This document shows, piece by piece, positions 16,974 through 25,285 of a stretch of 46,083 bases of DNA. The position numbers and the translations under genes were made by a program. Positions within the stretch are counted from its first letter, which is position 1. The number at the start of each line of letters is the position of its first letter. Location of the stretch: contig JAFTWX010000062.1 of assembly GCA_017465095.1 (NCBI GenBank), positions 1 through 46,083 of the forward strand, written 5' to 3'. The notes beneath the pieces are model-generated. The model had not been told where the DNA came from and ran no database searches. It was given only the letters and a program-made list of their open reading frames with translations. This DNA is from Lachnospiraceae bacterium. GTDB lineage: Bacteria; Bacillota; Clostridia; Lachnospirales; Lachnospiraceae.

Positions 16974-17398
16974 GTCTGCTCGGACAGATTAAAAAAGAGT
17001 TTTCCTGTGAGCCGATAGATGTGCGCACCTATTCACCGCTGACACTTGCCTTTATCGGGGATTGTGTATTTGACCTGATCATCCGCACGGTTGTTGTGGA
17101 ACGTGGGAACCGCGCGGCAAATGGTTTACATAAAACCAAAAGCGCGATTGTGAAGGCGCAGACTCAGGCGGAGATAATCGAAGCACTTTTGCCGGAACTG
17201 ACCGGAGAGGAAGAGTCTGTTTACCGGCGAGGCCGCAATGCCAAATCTTACACGACGGCGAAAAATGCTTCCGTCGGCGATTACCGCAAGGCAACCGGAT
17301 TTGAGGCGCTGATCGGATATTTGTATTTGCAGGATGATATGGACCGGGTGTTTTACCTTGTGAAAAAAGGATTGCAGGAAAAAGGAATTGAAATATAG
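16958..17398 (+). CDS. mrnC: Mini-ribonuclease III
   Basis: 146 residues from ATG 16958, overlapping cysS. It has the RNase III catalytic fold without the double-stranded RNA-binding domain, as expected for MrnC, which matures 23S rRNA in Firmicutes. Key segments are LAFIGDCVFDLIIR, the NGLHKTKSAIV helix, RRGRNAKSY and the YRKATGFEALIGYLYL signature, with the catalytic acidic residues in GD and FEALIG. Gene order cysS-mrnC-rlmB matches Bacillus subtilis. GTTTACATAA at 17124-17133 encodes part of the GLHK segment. Confidence 0.93.
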   Translation: MGESLSLLGQIKKEFSCEPIDVRTYSPLTLAFIGDCVFDLIIRTVVVERGNRAANGLHKTKSAIVKAQTQAEIIEALLPELTGEEESVYRRGRNAKSYTTAKNASVGDYRKATGFEALIGYLYLQDDMDRVFYLVKKGLQEKGIEI

Positions 17399-17431
17399 AC
17401 GCTTGCCCGGATCGGGCAGAAAGAGGTTATT

Positions 17432-18175
17432 ATGCGTTACGAGGAATTTACAATTGAAGGCAGAAATGCGGTAATCGAGGCGTTCCGCAGCGGAAAACCG
17501 ATGGATAAGGTTTTTATGCTTGACGGATGTCAGGACGGACCGATGATGACCATAAGGCGGGAAGCAAAGAAACATGATGTGATGATAAAATATGTGTCCA
17601 AGGACCGTCTGGATCAGATGTCGGAGACAGGAAAGCATCAGGGTGTCATTGCTTACGCTGCAGCCTATGAATACGCGCAGGTGGATGACATTTTGGAAAA
17701 TGCCCGCCAAAAAGGGGAGCATCCGTTTGTCATTCTTCTTGATAATATTGAGGACCCGCACAATCTCGGTGCCATCATCCGTACTGCCAATCAGGCCGGC
17801 GCACATGGGGTGATTATTCCGAAAAACCGTGCGGTGGGACTGACGGCGACTGTGGCGAAGGCTTCCGCAGGAGCATTGAATTACACACCGGTGGCTAAGG
17901 TTACCAATATTTCCAAAACCATCGAGGAACTGAAAAAAGAGGGACTTTGGTTTGTCTGTGCCGACATGGACGGCGAGGTGATGTACCGTCTGGATTTGAA
18001 AGGGCCGATCGGGCTTGTCATCGGAAATGAAGGCGAAGGAATCAGTCGTCTCGTCAAGGAAAAATGTGATTTTACAGCGACCATACCGATGAAGGGAGAC
18101 ATCGATTCACTCAATGCCTCCGTGGCAGCAGGAGTTCTGGCTTATGAAATCGTGAGACAGAGAATGGGCATGTAA
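17432..18175 (+). CDS. rlmB: 23S rRNA 2'-O-ribose methyltransferase, TrmH/SpoU family
   Basis: 247 residues from ATG 17432, AGAGG upstream. The N-terminal 70 residues are the L7Ae/L30e-like substrate-binding domain (EGRNAVIEAFRSGKP). The C-terminal knotted SPOUT domain shows the three SpoU motifs: LDNIEDPHNLGAIIRTA, then GLVIGNEGEGISRLV, then IPMKGDIDSLNASVAAGVLAYE. SAM is bound in the knot. In E. coli RlmB modifies G2251 of 23S rRNA; the exact target here is inferred. In B. subtilis the homologue lies in the same place between mrnC and the sigH region. Confidence 0.93.
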   Translation: MRYEEFTIEGRNAVIEAFRSGKPMDKVFMLDGCQDGPMMTIRREAKKHDVMIKYVSKDRLDQMSETGKHQGVIAYAAAYEYAQVDDILENARQKGEHPFVILLDNIEDPHNLGAIIRTANQAGAHGVIIPKNRAVGLTATVAKASAGALNYTPVAKVTNISKTIEELKKEGLWFVCADMDGEVMYRLDLKGPIGLVIGNEGEGISRLVKEKCDFTATIPMKGDIDSLNASVAAGVLAYEIVRQRMGM

Positions 18176-18205
18176 TCGGCGGAAACCGTCAAAGAGGGTG
18201 TTTTT

Positions 18206-18829
18206 GTGAAAGCAAAGTATGAAAATGTAAAAGACGAAGAATTGATTATGCAGCTTCGCGAGGGTGATCAGGAAGTTATGGATTACCTGATGGACAAATA
18301 TAAAAATCTTGTCCGGAGCAAGGCGAAGTCCATGTATATTCTCGGTGCTGATACGGAGGACCTGATTCAGGAGGGAATGATCGGGCTGTTTAAGGCAGTC
18401 CGGGATTATGATTTCGGACGGGATGCGGGATTTTACACATTTGCCGATCTCTGTATTTCACGCCAGATATATACAGCGGTGCAGGCGTCGGGGCGGAAAA
18501 AACATATGCCCCTCAACACGTATATTTCCTTTTACAGCAAGGTGGCTGACGAAACGGGAGCTGACGGGCAGGCAGTTCACCTGGAAAATGTGTTGGAGTC
18601 CGAGGATAAAAATCCGGAGGAAAAACTGATTGACCGGGAAAATGTGGAGTACATCGAGCAGATTATCCAGTCACAGCTCAGTTCCATGGAACGGCAGGTG
18701 CTGGACCTTTATTTGACCGGAATGGCGACCGTTGAAGTGTCCAGAGTTCTGGGGATCGATGAAAAATCCGCAGACAATGCGCTGCAGAGGGCAAAAACCA
18801 AAATCCGCAAGGCGATGAGAGAAAAATAA
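18206..18829 (+). CDS. sigH: RNA polymerase sigma factor SigH (sporulation/stationary phase)
   Basis: 207 residues from GTG 18206, with GAGGGTG just upstream. Region 2 is clear (AKSMYILGADTEDLIQEGMIG, then FYTFADLCISRQIYTAV) and region 4 is at the C-terminus (SQLSSMERQVLDLYLTGM, then a helix-turn-helix and LQRAKTKIRKAM). There is no region 1.1 or long region 3, typical of SigH. Following cysE-cysS-mrnC-rlmB, as in B. subtilis (where yacP lies between), it is confidently SigH. It drives early sporulation and competence genes in Bacillus, which suggests this organism has at least part of that programme. Confidence 0.9.
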   Translation: MKAKYENVKDEELIMQLREGDQEVMDYLMDKYKNLVRSKAKSMYILGADTEDLIQEGMIGLFKAVRDYDFGRDAGFYTFADLCISRQIYTAVQASGRKKHMPLNTYISFYSKVADETGADGQAVHLENVLESEDKNPEEKLIDRENVEYIEQIIQSQLSSMERQVLDLYLTGMATVEVSRVLGIDEKSADNALQRAKTKIRKAMREK

Positions 18830-18830
18830 T

Positions 18831-18858
18831 TTGACGAAGTAACGCAGGATGTTATACT
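18831..18858 (+). promoter_or_regulatory. Promoter between sigH and the small coiled-coil gene
   Basis: TTGACG at 18831-18836, 16-base spacer, TATACT at 18853-18858. It starts two bases after the sigH stop, giving the 101-residue gene its own transcript with a leader of about 55 bases. Confidence 0.65.
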
Positions 18859-18921
18859 ATAGTGTAGAAGTGTATTTAACTATCAAATCTGAAAAATAGA
18901 AAGAAAAGGGTGGAGAGAACA

Positions 18922-19227
18922 ATGGAAAGAAATGATCCGAATACCAGAATCAGAGAGAAAATCTACAAAGAGCTGAAAGTAACATTTTTAAGTGTTGAGC
19001 AGCAGATCAGAGAGATGGAAGAGCACAGAACTGAGCTCGAAGTAAAGTGTGAACTGTTTGAGCAGTGTCTTGCGAACTATCTTCTCAGCAGCGGAAGCGA
19101 TGTAGTAAAAGAGCATCTTATGACAGCAAAGACAGAGATTGCTACCTGCGAGCTTGAACTTGAAAAATTAAAAATGACAAGAGATGCATATAAAATCGAG
19201 ATTGAAATGTATGAGACAATGAAATAA
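18922..19227 (+). CDS. Small coiled-coil protein of unknown function
   Basis: 101 residues from ATG 18922, preceded by GGAGAG; an in-frame GTG at 18910 is less well placed. The protein is nearly all charged helix with heptad spacing (VEQQIREMEEHRTELEVK, ELELEKLKMTRDAYKIEIE), so a coiled-coil dimer or oligomer is likely. It has no signal peptide, membrane segment or known motif. It has its own promoter and terminator and may be expressed at a high level, because its codons are well-behaved and the promoter is near consensus. Function unknown. Confidence 0.75.
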   Translation: MERNDPNTRIREKIYKELKVTFLSVEQQIREMEEHRTELEVKCELFEQCLANYLLSSGSDVVKEHLMTAKTEIATCELELEKLKMTRDAYKIEIEMYETMK

Positions 19228-19251
19228 TACATACAGCGATTTAAAATGAAT

Positions 19252-19284
19252 AAAAACTGAGAGCAGACCGCTCTCAGTTTTTAT
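19252..19284. terminator. Bidirectional terminator between convergent genes
   Basis: AAAACTGAGAGC pairs with GCTCTCAGTTTTT around a short loop. A runs on the left and T runs on the right allow it to serve both the coiled-coil gene (+) and the hydrolase gene (-). Confidence 0.85.
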
Positions 19285-19299
19285 GTTGAAATAGGATTC

Positions 19300-20184
19300 T
19301 TATGCGGAAATGCCGGGGCTGTGCAAGCTATAGAGCAGATCTGTAAAATAATCCAAAGAAGCTTTTACTTTCGGGTCTAAGGCATTGATCCATCGAACCG
19401 GGATAGCTTCGTAGCCGTAAAGTGCGCCTGCGAGACTTCCTGTGACTGCACCGATCATGTTTGTATCACCGCCTCCGTTGACGGCATGAACAACAGCAGC
19501 TTCAAAGAAGGATGTCTGAAACAGATGATAACAGGCACTTTCCAACGTGTTTTTAATTTGACGTGTCGGAGAAGGCAGGTCTTCGTAATACGGAATTTTA
19601 TCCCTGTCTCCGGCGATACAGGCATACATGAGCAGACAGAAATCGGTAATATGTTTATCACATATCGGATTGTTGTGGGTCAGCCGGCTTAAGCCGATGA
19701 TGGTATAAAGTGAACTGCCGCCCAGAATCAGCGGAAGCGTGTGCAGAAGGCTTCCGTTGCCGTATTGTTCGTTGTGGGAAAAGTTTTTTGTGTTTGCAGC
19801 ATAAGCCAGCCATTCTTCATGCGACTTGCCGCGACATGCACTAATGACCTTTTTGCAGCAAAAATCCGCATCCAGGGGTCCGCTGTCGAGCCAGGATGCA
19901 AATTCGTGACAACAATTATCAAAAAAGGTGCTGCCGAATTGATAGAAAGAATTGTGCCCGGGGGTGTTTTCCAGGGCTCTGCAGACACAGAGCATCATTT
20001 CCGTCGGGTCGGTAACTTCACCCGGATTAAGATTAAGCCAGCCGCCGCCGGTAAGTTCTTTGAGAATGTGATGCGTTTTTTTGATTTCGTGTGGGTGCAT
20101 AAATTCAGTGACGGCGCCCATGGAATCGCCGATAGCCATGCCGTAAAATGTGCCTTTGATTTTAGATTTTAATGCTTCGCGCAT
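19300..20184 (-). CDS. ADP-ribosylglycohydrolase (DraG/ARH) family protein with altered metal site
   Basis: 294 residues from ATG 20184; AGGAGGGG lies seven bases upstream. The all-helical ARH fold is recognisable from GTFYGMAIGDSMGAVTEFM at residues 11-29 and the C-terminal NGGGDTNMIGAVTGSLAGA. Canonical members remove ADP-ribose using two metals held by a TDDT motif and by the two Asp and the Thr of a GDxDT motif. Here these read TDPT and GDTNM, so one Asp of each pair and the Thr are replaced. The protein may be inactive, bind one metal, or act on another substrate. It is divergent from an XRE-type regulator with an operator overlapping its promoter. Confidence 0.85.
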   Translation of the reverse strand: MREALKSKIKGTFYGMAIGDSMGAVTEFMHPHEIKKTHHILKELTGGGWLNLNPGEVTDPTEMMLCVCRALENTPGHNSFYQFGSTFFDNCCHEFASWLDSGPLDADFCCKKVISACRGKSHEEWLAYAANTKNFSHNEQYGNGSLLHTLPLILGGSSLYTIIGLSRLTHNNPICDKHITDFCLLMYACIAGDRDKIPYYEDLPSPTRQIKNTLESACYHLFQTSFFEAAVVHAVNGGGDTNMIGAVTGSLAGALYGYEAIPVRWINALDPKVKASLDYFTDLLYSLHSPGISA

Positions 20185-20207
20185 AATATCCCCTCCTTTT
20201 GCAAATG

Positions 20208-20238
20208 ATTATATCACACTTTCAGTATAACTGAAAGT
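20208..20238. promoter_or_regulatory. Operator and promoter between the hydrolase and the XRE regulator
   Basis: ACTTTCAGT at 20218-20226 and ACTGAAAGT at 20230-20238 are perfect 9-base inverted arms around a 3-base ATA spacer. Reading the minus strand, the operator covers a -35-like TTTCAG (20231-20236) and most of the 17-base spacer before TATAAT (20208-20213). A protein bound here would block the hydrolase promoter. The XRE protein is the natural candidate; this is inference. Confidence 0.7.
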
Positions 20239-20284
20239 TTTCTTTTTGCAATTTCATTTAGAATTGTATAAAAGGAGAAGAGAT

Positions 20285-20518
20285 ATGAGTCAGAAACACG
20301 CAGAAGAATATAAAATCATAGGGCAGGCCATTCAAAAATACCGCAAATTAAAAGGTATGACGCAGGAACAACTTGCAGATGAGGCTTGTATCAGCATCAG
20401 TTATCTGACAAAAATCGAGGCGATGAACTGTGAACAGCCGTTTTCTCTGGAAGTGTTGCTTGACATTACGGAAGTGTTGGGCGTGTCAATACACCAGTTG
20501 TTGGAAGGAATTGAATAG
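20285..20518 (+). CDS. XRE-family helix-turn-helix regulator
   Basis: 77 residues from ATG 20285 with AAAGGAGAAG upstream; the open frame extends further 5' but that part overlaps the regulatory region. The helix-turn-helix is typical: IGQAIQKYRKLKGMTQEQLA, then DEACISISYLTKIEA, then a LLDITEVLGVSIHQLL third helix pair. There is no extra sensory domain. It is a small repressor of the Cro/C1 type, probably acting at the palindrome just upstream on its own gene and on the divergent DraG-like gene. It ends with its own terminator. Confidence 0.88.
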   Translation: MSQKHAEEYKIIGQAIQKYRKLKGMTQEQLADEACISISYLTKIEAMNCEQPFSLEVLLDITEVLGVSIHQLLEGIE

Positions 20519-20543
20519 GTTGTAAAATAGGATATGGATAACA

Positions 20544-20573
20544 AAAAGCCGGACAATGATGTCCGGCTTTTTT
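20544..20573. terminator. Terminator between the XRE gene and tRNA-Thr
   Basis: AAAAGCCGGACA pairs with TGTCCGGCTTTTTT around ATGA. With the flanking A and T runs it can stop transcripts from both directions, including the tRNA on the minus strand. Confidence 0.9.
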
Positions 20574-20575
20574 AC

Positions 20576-20648
20576 AGCTGCCTAGCGGAATCGAACCGCC
20601 GACCTCCGCCTTACCAAGGCGACGCTCTACCGACTGAGCCAAGGCAGC
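20576..20648 (-). tRNA. tRNA-Thr, anticodon GGT
   Basis: The minus strand folds as a full cloverleaf. The acceptor GCTGCCT (20648-20642) pairs with AGGCAGC. The D arm holds GGCTCAGTCGGTAGAGC. The anticodon stem TCGCC/GGCGG has loop TTGGTAA, giving anticodon GGT. The T arm is GGCGGTTCGATTCCGCT-like. CCA is not encoded. It ends next to the bidirectional terminator. Confidence 0.93.
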
Positions 20649-20707
20649 ATATCATGTGAAACAGGTAATTGAATTACCGAACGCTATTGTATCAAAGAAA
20701 GAAGTCT

Positions 20708-20758
20708 TTGTCAAACAAAAAACTAGATTATATATGTGAAATGTGGTAATATCTAGTT
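20708..20758 (+). promoter_or_regulatory. Promoter and inverted repeat before the pseudokinase gene
   Basis: TTGTCA at 20708-20713, 17-base spacer, TATATG at 20731-20736. Overlapping it, AACTAGAT (20721-20728) and ATCTAGTT (20751-20758) form perfect inverted arms 22 bases apart around the expected transcript start. This is a possible operator. Confidence 0.55.
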
Positions 20759-20781
20759 AATTAAGCAGGAGGGATGAGAGA

Positions 20782-22329
20782 ATGAACCACACGCTTCTTG
20801 TAAAGAAATATCTGACAGATAACGAGAGAAAAGTGAATAATTTGCTCCGCTGGTTTCCGCTTGCATTTCTGATTATGTGTCCGGCACTGTTGATTGCGAG
20901 TCAGACGGGCGCTCTTTTGTTTGATCTTGCTTTCTGGATTAAGATGTGTATCGGAATTGCAGTTTTGTGTATTTTTCCGACGGTGTTTGTGCACTATTCT
21001 TATAATGAGATGCTGAACCGGTGTGTGTGCCTTTCGGTACTTGAGGTTCTTATCTGTCTGGTTGCCGTTATTGACGCACTCAATATTACGATTGCGTTTG
21101 TATTGGTTCCGCTTATCAGTATCCTGTATTTGGACAGGGATGTTTTTATACACACGGCGCGAAATTGCTTTGTAGTGATGCTTTTGCTGGAAGTGGGAAG
21201 ATTTGTGTATCGTTTCCAGGAGTCCATCAAGGCTGACCAAGTGTTTGAGGCCGACTATATGGCCTTTGTAGCACTGGCACTGGAATATCTTATTATTGTT
21301 GTTGCACTTTACTTCATGCTGCAGTGGTTTGGAGATATGGTTTCTTCCGGATACAAGCTGCAAAACCGCGGTGACGGTACCTATACAACAGCTGCAGCGG
21401 TAATTCAGGAACAGATGAATGAAGAAAGCTACAATACAAAGGGAGTTTTCCTTGATGTAGGACATCGGGTGGAAAGTCTCATTCACGGTAAAAATAAAAA
21501 ATTCCGACTGACTATCGACGACGAACTTCCGAGTCAGTTTAAGGGAGACCCGGAAAAAATCAAGTTAGCTCTGATTAACATTTTATCTGATTTTGCGCAG
21601 TTTACGGAAAATGGGGAAGTGTCTCTTGATGTGACCTATGAGAAAGGTATCACTCCGAAGAAGGGGCAGAATATTACCATCGTTTGTAAAATACAGTCCA
21701 ATCAGGATCTTTCGGAGGACCTCAGATACGGAAATGCACTTGGATTTGCCCTTGCCAAAAATATGATTCAAAAAATGGATGGTATTTTATTGAATAAATC
21801 CGGTGGAAATCCTTACGTAACAAGCTATGTGGTGTCCTTCCAGCAAATGGTGGACGGCGGTGAGACCATCAGCCAGATGCGTGCTTCCCACAAGAGAGAG
21901 CAGGAGATGCTCATTGCCGATTCTCGAAGAAAAGCGGAAAACCTTATGTATGTTAAGGCAGGAAAGGCACTGATTGTCGACGACAATGAGATGAATCAAA
22001 AGCTTGTTGCGGCGATTTTAAAATCATACGGTCTGGATTCGATTTGTGTATCATCGGGTGATGAAGCGATTAAGGTTGTGCAGTCCAAAGAGTTCAATCT
22101 GGTTGTGCTTGACTATATGATGCCGGTGAAAGGTGGATTACAGATTGCAAAAGAGCTCAGGCAGCTGGGAGACCCGTATTATGAAGAGCTTCCGCTGATT
22201 GCTATGACATCAAACAACACAGAAGAGTCTAAGATGATGTTCTACGACAACAAATTTGCAGAAGTAATTTCAAAACCGATTAAGGAAGATGAATTGCGTT
22301 TGGCAATTGCTCTTTGTATGTGTCTGTAG
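20782..22329 (+). CDS. Membrane protein with degenerate histidine-kinase core and receiver domain
   Basis: 515 residues from ATG 20782; GGAGGGATGAGAG precedes it. About six membrane helices fill residues 20-205. A HATPase-like stretch follows: DPEKIKLALINILSDFAQFT resembles an N box, but the key Asn is Asp. The DxGxG motif is missing, and the GLGL region reads YGNALGFALAKNM. No HisKA phospho-acceptor His is evident. The C-terminal receiver domain looks intact: acidic pair in LIVDDNEM near 400, phospho-acceptor Asp444 in LDYMMP, then a Thr-Ser segment and a Lys in SKPI. It probably senses without its own kinase activity, or is phosphorylated by another kinase. It lies nine bases before the GT-C-like gene. 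Confidence 0.8.
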   Translation: MNHTLLVKKYLTDNERKVNNLLRWFPLAFLIMCPALLIASQTGALLFDLAFWIKMCIGIAVLCIFPTVFVHYSYNEMLNRCVCLSVLEVLICLVAVIDALNITIAFVLVPLISILYLDRDVFIHTARNCFVVMLLLEVGRFVYRFQESIKADQVFEADYMAFVALALEYLIIVVALYFMLQWFGDMVSSGYKLQNRGDGTYTTAAAVIQEQMNEESYNTKGVFLDVGHRVESLIHGKNKKFRLTIDDELPSQFKGDPEKIKLALINILSDFAQFTENGEVSLDVTYEKGITPKKGQNITIVCKIQSNQDLSEDLRYGNALGFALAKNMIQKMDGILLNKSGGNPYVTSYVVSFQQMVDGGETISQMRASHKREQEMLIADSRRKAENLMYVKAGKALIVDDNEMNQKLVAAILKSYGLDSICVSSGDEAIKVVQSKEFNLVVLDYMMPVKGGLQIAKELRQLGDPYYEELPLIAMTSNNTEESKMMFYDNKFAEVISKPIKEDELRLAIALCMCL

Positions 22330-22338
22330 GAGGAATGG

Positions 22339-25230
22339 ATGAATCGGATACAAAATTTAGTAACTGAATTTGACGGAAAAGGAAAAGTGTTAAGTGCGCT
22401 GCTCAGCGTACTGACACTTTTTGCTATGTTAGGAAATATTGTTCCGGAGCTGTATGGGAAATTGCCCGAATATGCGGAGCTGATTTGCGGTATTACTACG
22501 TGGAGCGGGTATAACAAGCAGGCAGATTTGTATTTGATACAGATGGTATTGCTTGGTTTGCCGTGTTTATTTGCTGTGTTTGCCTTTGTATATATGGCGT
22601 GGAAACGGTTTTGGAGAAGCCGGGGCGAAGGCTGTGGCATGGTATGGACCGTGACATATGTGGCGGTGCTTTGCCTGTTTTTTGTAAAAAACCGATATGC
22701 GGTTGTTTACCTGATGATATGGATGGTGTTGTTTGCCGGATACCATATAGCAGCAAGGCGGAACCAAACCGAACGCTTTGTGCCGGCGCTGATGCTTGCA
22801 CTTGTGACAGGCTATACCGCTGTGGCGGGAATATTGTGCCTCAGTTGTTTTGCACCGGCGGTTGGAAACATTTGGCAAAAATATGCGGATGTTTTCCCGG
22901 TAATAGTTGCAGTGTTGTTTTTTGCGTTTCTTTTACTGCCGATCGATGAAAAGAAATACGACTTGTTATTGTGGATACAGATTTTCATGCCTGTGGCATG
23001 GCTTGGGTTCGTACATTTCCGGTATCGCTATGAGACGGACGGAGCCTTGATGGAACTGTTCTATTCCGGAAGATGGAAGTGGTGCTGCGTCCTTCTCTGT
23101 CTTGCAATGATACTGCTTTGTGTTTTGGAAAAAAAGAAGACAGGGAGCAAAATAAGTGTTTCCACGTTTGTGATGCTTGCGGTGATGCGTTGTTATTCGC
23201 TGCCGGAGGGAATGCTCAGTATCGACTTCTTCCACAACGGTGAGATTTCCATGCCGATGCAGCAATTTGTTTCTTACGGAAAGTTGCCTTATCTTGATTT
23301 TATACCGATTCACGGATTTTGCGATTACTATTACGGAATCATCAACTATCTGTTCTTTGACGGAAGCTACATGGCCTTGAATGCGGCGAAAACGGTAGGA
23401 GATTTGTTTGCGGCAATTTTCCTTGCGGTATTGCTTTGGTTTTTCGTGGGGAACCGTTATCAGGGACTGTTCCTTTGTTATTTCTTTGTGCCGTATTTGG
23501 TAAAGACAGCAGGAATGCGCTACTGGCTTTTGGTGACCGTATTTTTGGTTTTGTTTTCGGAAAAAACAAAGAAGGGAATGCAGAGTCTTTATGCATGGGT
23601 ATTGTGCTCTGTTTTAGCCATTGCATGGAATCCGTCCATTGGCGGTGCTGCGGCGATTGCCTTTTTGCCGGTTGTTTTTTACCGGTGCAGGCGGGATCTG
23701 CCCGGTCAGTTGCGTGAGCTTTGGTTTGCAAGGCAGAAACGCCGGCGAAATCTTACCTGTGTGGCATGGCTTTTGCTTTTCGGTGCAGGAGTTGCATTTA
23801 TACCGCTGTTCTTGCAGATTGTCGGATATTTGAAGGAAAATACGGGAACGACAGTGTACGCCAACGGAATGGAAATGTTTTCGGAGGTTTCGGAAGCGGC
23901 GGCTTATCTGGTGCCGGGTCTCGTAAATGAAAAAGGATTGTTTTTCATTACGGCGTTTGCGTTTGTCATTCCTTTGCTTGTAAGCTTTATATATTTGTGG
24001 CAGAAGAAAAGAAACGGCGCCGGAGAAGTGTTTGTGACTTATTTGATAGCATATTTGGTGCTGATTAACTATGCGTTTGTGCGATACGACGAAGGCTTGA
24101 GAGCCGGTGTTCTCGGTGTTGTTTTCCTCGTGATTACTGCTGTTGGATTTTTATATAATAGGGTAAAAACGGGAGAAAGGGATGCCCGGTTCTTATACAC
24201 GGCGTTCATTTCTTTGGCGGTTATGCTTTCCGGAATTGCTCCGTCGATGAATGCAGATACACCGGTGGCAGAGCGGGAAATTCCGGCTTATGTGGACACG
24301 ATGATTATGGGACAGAAGGTGCAGGACCCGGTGGTATATGTATCCGGTGATTCTGTAAATATGCCGAATCTGGGAACCGGATTTATACAGGGAAATACAT
24401 TGAACGGACTTCAGAACATTCAGACGGTTGTATCTGCTGCGACCGGGCAGGGAAAAACGGTATTTGATATAACGAATGCGGTTGCAAATGCAGTGATTTA
24501 TGATTTACCTTCCTATATGCCGTATTCTTCCGCTTACAACATCAGCAACCGGATGATGCAGGACAAAGCTATTGCGCTGCTACAGCAGCAGCTTCCGGAC
24601 GTGATTCTTGCCGCTCCGGAGATACGGTTTGATGATGCGCCGTTTTCTTACCGCAGTATGAAATTGTATCGTTATTTGATGACGAAGGACTATGTTCCTT
24701 ACAAATATGAAAATGTGATTTATCTTGTGCGGGGGGATAATCCGGTGCAGGGAGCTTCACAGGATACGGAAGCGTTTGCGCAGCTGATGCATAAAAAGTA
24801 TCTTGCATATCTTCCGGCGGTGTACGGGGCAAATCTGGTCAACGGATTAACGGATGAAATATTTGCGGAAACTGCGGTAGATTATAAGGTAGAATGTACC
24901 GAGAACGGATTTGCAGTGGAGTTTCCGGAACCGTTGAAGGGAAGTGAGGTTGCAGCCATCGGAATCAGCGGTCTTACAGTCAAGGAAACGGGAAATGAAG
25001 CAGAGAATACGTTGGAACAGGAAATGACTGTAACGATGGAGATAAACAGTAGCATCTCATCGACGAAGACGGCCGAGTTTGAATTTGCTCTCAAAGGGGA
25101 TGCGTACTTCCTGCCGGTATGTTGCAGTCCTTATTTTACAGAGGAAAATGAGATACACCGGTTGGAATTTAAAACGGAAGCCATAGAGCAGCTTATAAGA
25201 GACGATATAAAAATTCAAATATATCAATAG
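22339..25230 (+). CDS. Large multi-pass membrane protein, GT-C glycosyltransferase-like
   Basis: 963 residues from ATG 22339, with AGGAGG upstream; starts nine bases after the pseudokinase gene. About 15 or more hydrophobic helices occupy residues 15-620, followed by a soluble, beta-rich C-terminal third. Around residues 290-335 the segment with FFHNGEISMPMQQF, YGKLPYLDFIPIHG resembles the first luminal loop of GT-C membrane glycosyltransferases, where an acidic residue near a PY-D-F motif is catalytic. These use lipid-linked sugars on the outer face of the membrane. The assignment is tentative, since I recall the motif rather than an alignment. Its likely role is in envelope polysaccharide, under the coupled signalling protein. 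Confidence 0.6.
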   Translation: MNRIQNLVTEFDGKGKVLSALLSVLTLFAMLGNIVPELYGKLPEYAELICGITTWSGYNKQADLYLIQMVLLGLPCLFAVFAFVYMAWKRFWRSRGEGCGMVWTVTYVAVLCLFFVKNRYAVVYLMIWMVLFAGYHIAARRNQTERFVPALMLALVTGYTAVAGILCLSCFAPAVGNIWQKYADVFPVIVAVLFFAFLLLPIDEKKYDLLLWIQIFMPVAWLGFVHFRYRYETDGALMELFYSGRWKWCCVLLCLAMILLCVLEKKKTGSKISVSTFVMLAVMRCYSLPEGMLSIDFFHNGEISMPMQQFVSYGKLPYLDFIPIHGFCDYYYGIINYLFFDGSYMALNAAKTVGDLFAAIFLAVLLWFFVGNRYQGLFLCYFFVPYLVKTAGMRYWLLVTVFLVLFSEKTKKGMQSLYAWVLCSVLAIAWNPSIGGAAAIAFLPVVFYRCRRDLPGQLRELWFARQKRRRNLTCVAWLLLFGAGVAFIPLFLQIVGYLKENTGTTVYANGMEMFSEVSEAAAYLVPGLVNEKGLFFITAFAFVIPLLVSFIYLWQKKRNGAGEVFVTYLIAYLVLINYAFVRYDEGLRAGVLGVVFLVITAVGFLYNRVKTGERDARFLYTAFISLAVMLSGIAPSMNADTPVAEREIPAYVDTMIMGQKVQDPVVYVSGDSVNMPNLGTGFIQGNTLNGLQNIQTVVSAATGQGKTVFDITNAVANAVIYDLPSYMPYSSAYNISNRMMQDKAIALLQQQLPDVILAAPEIRFDDAPFSYRSMKLYRYLMTKDYVPYKYENVIYLVRGDNPVQGASQDTEAFAQLMHKKYLAYLPAVYGANLVNGLTDEIFAETAVDYKVECTENGFAVEFPEPLKGSEVAAIGISGLTVKETGNEAENTLEQEMTVTMEINSSISSTKTAEFEFALKGDAYFLPVCCSPYFTEENEIHRLEFKTEAIEQLIRDDIKIQIYQ

Positions 25231-25237
25231 CATTATA

Positions 25238-25275
25238 AAAGCAGGAATCCCAATTTTAGGGAATTCCTGCTTTTT
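25238..25275. terminator. Terminator between the GT-C-like gene and PBP1A
   Basis: AAAGCAGGAAT pairs with ATTCCTGCTTTTT, with CCC/GGG pairing toward the loop. It lies between convergent genes and can act both ways. Confidence 0.88.
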
Positions 25276-25285
25276 GATTTATTTA

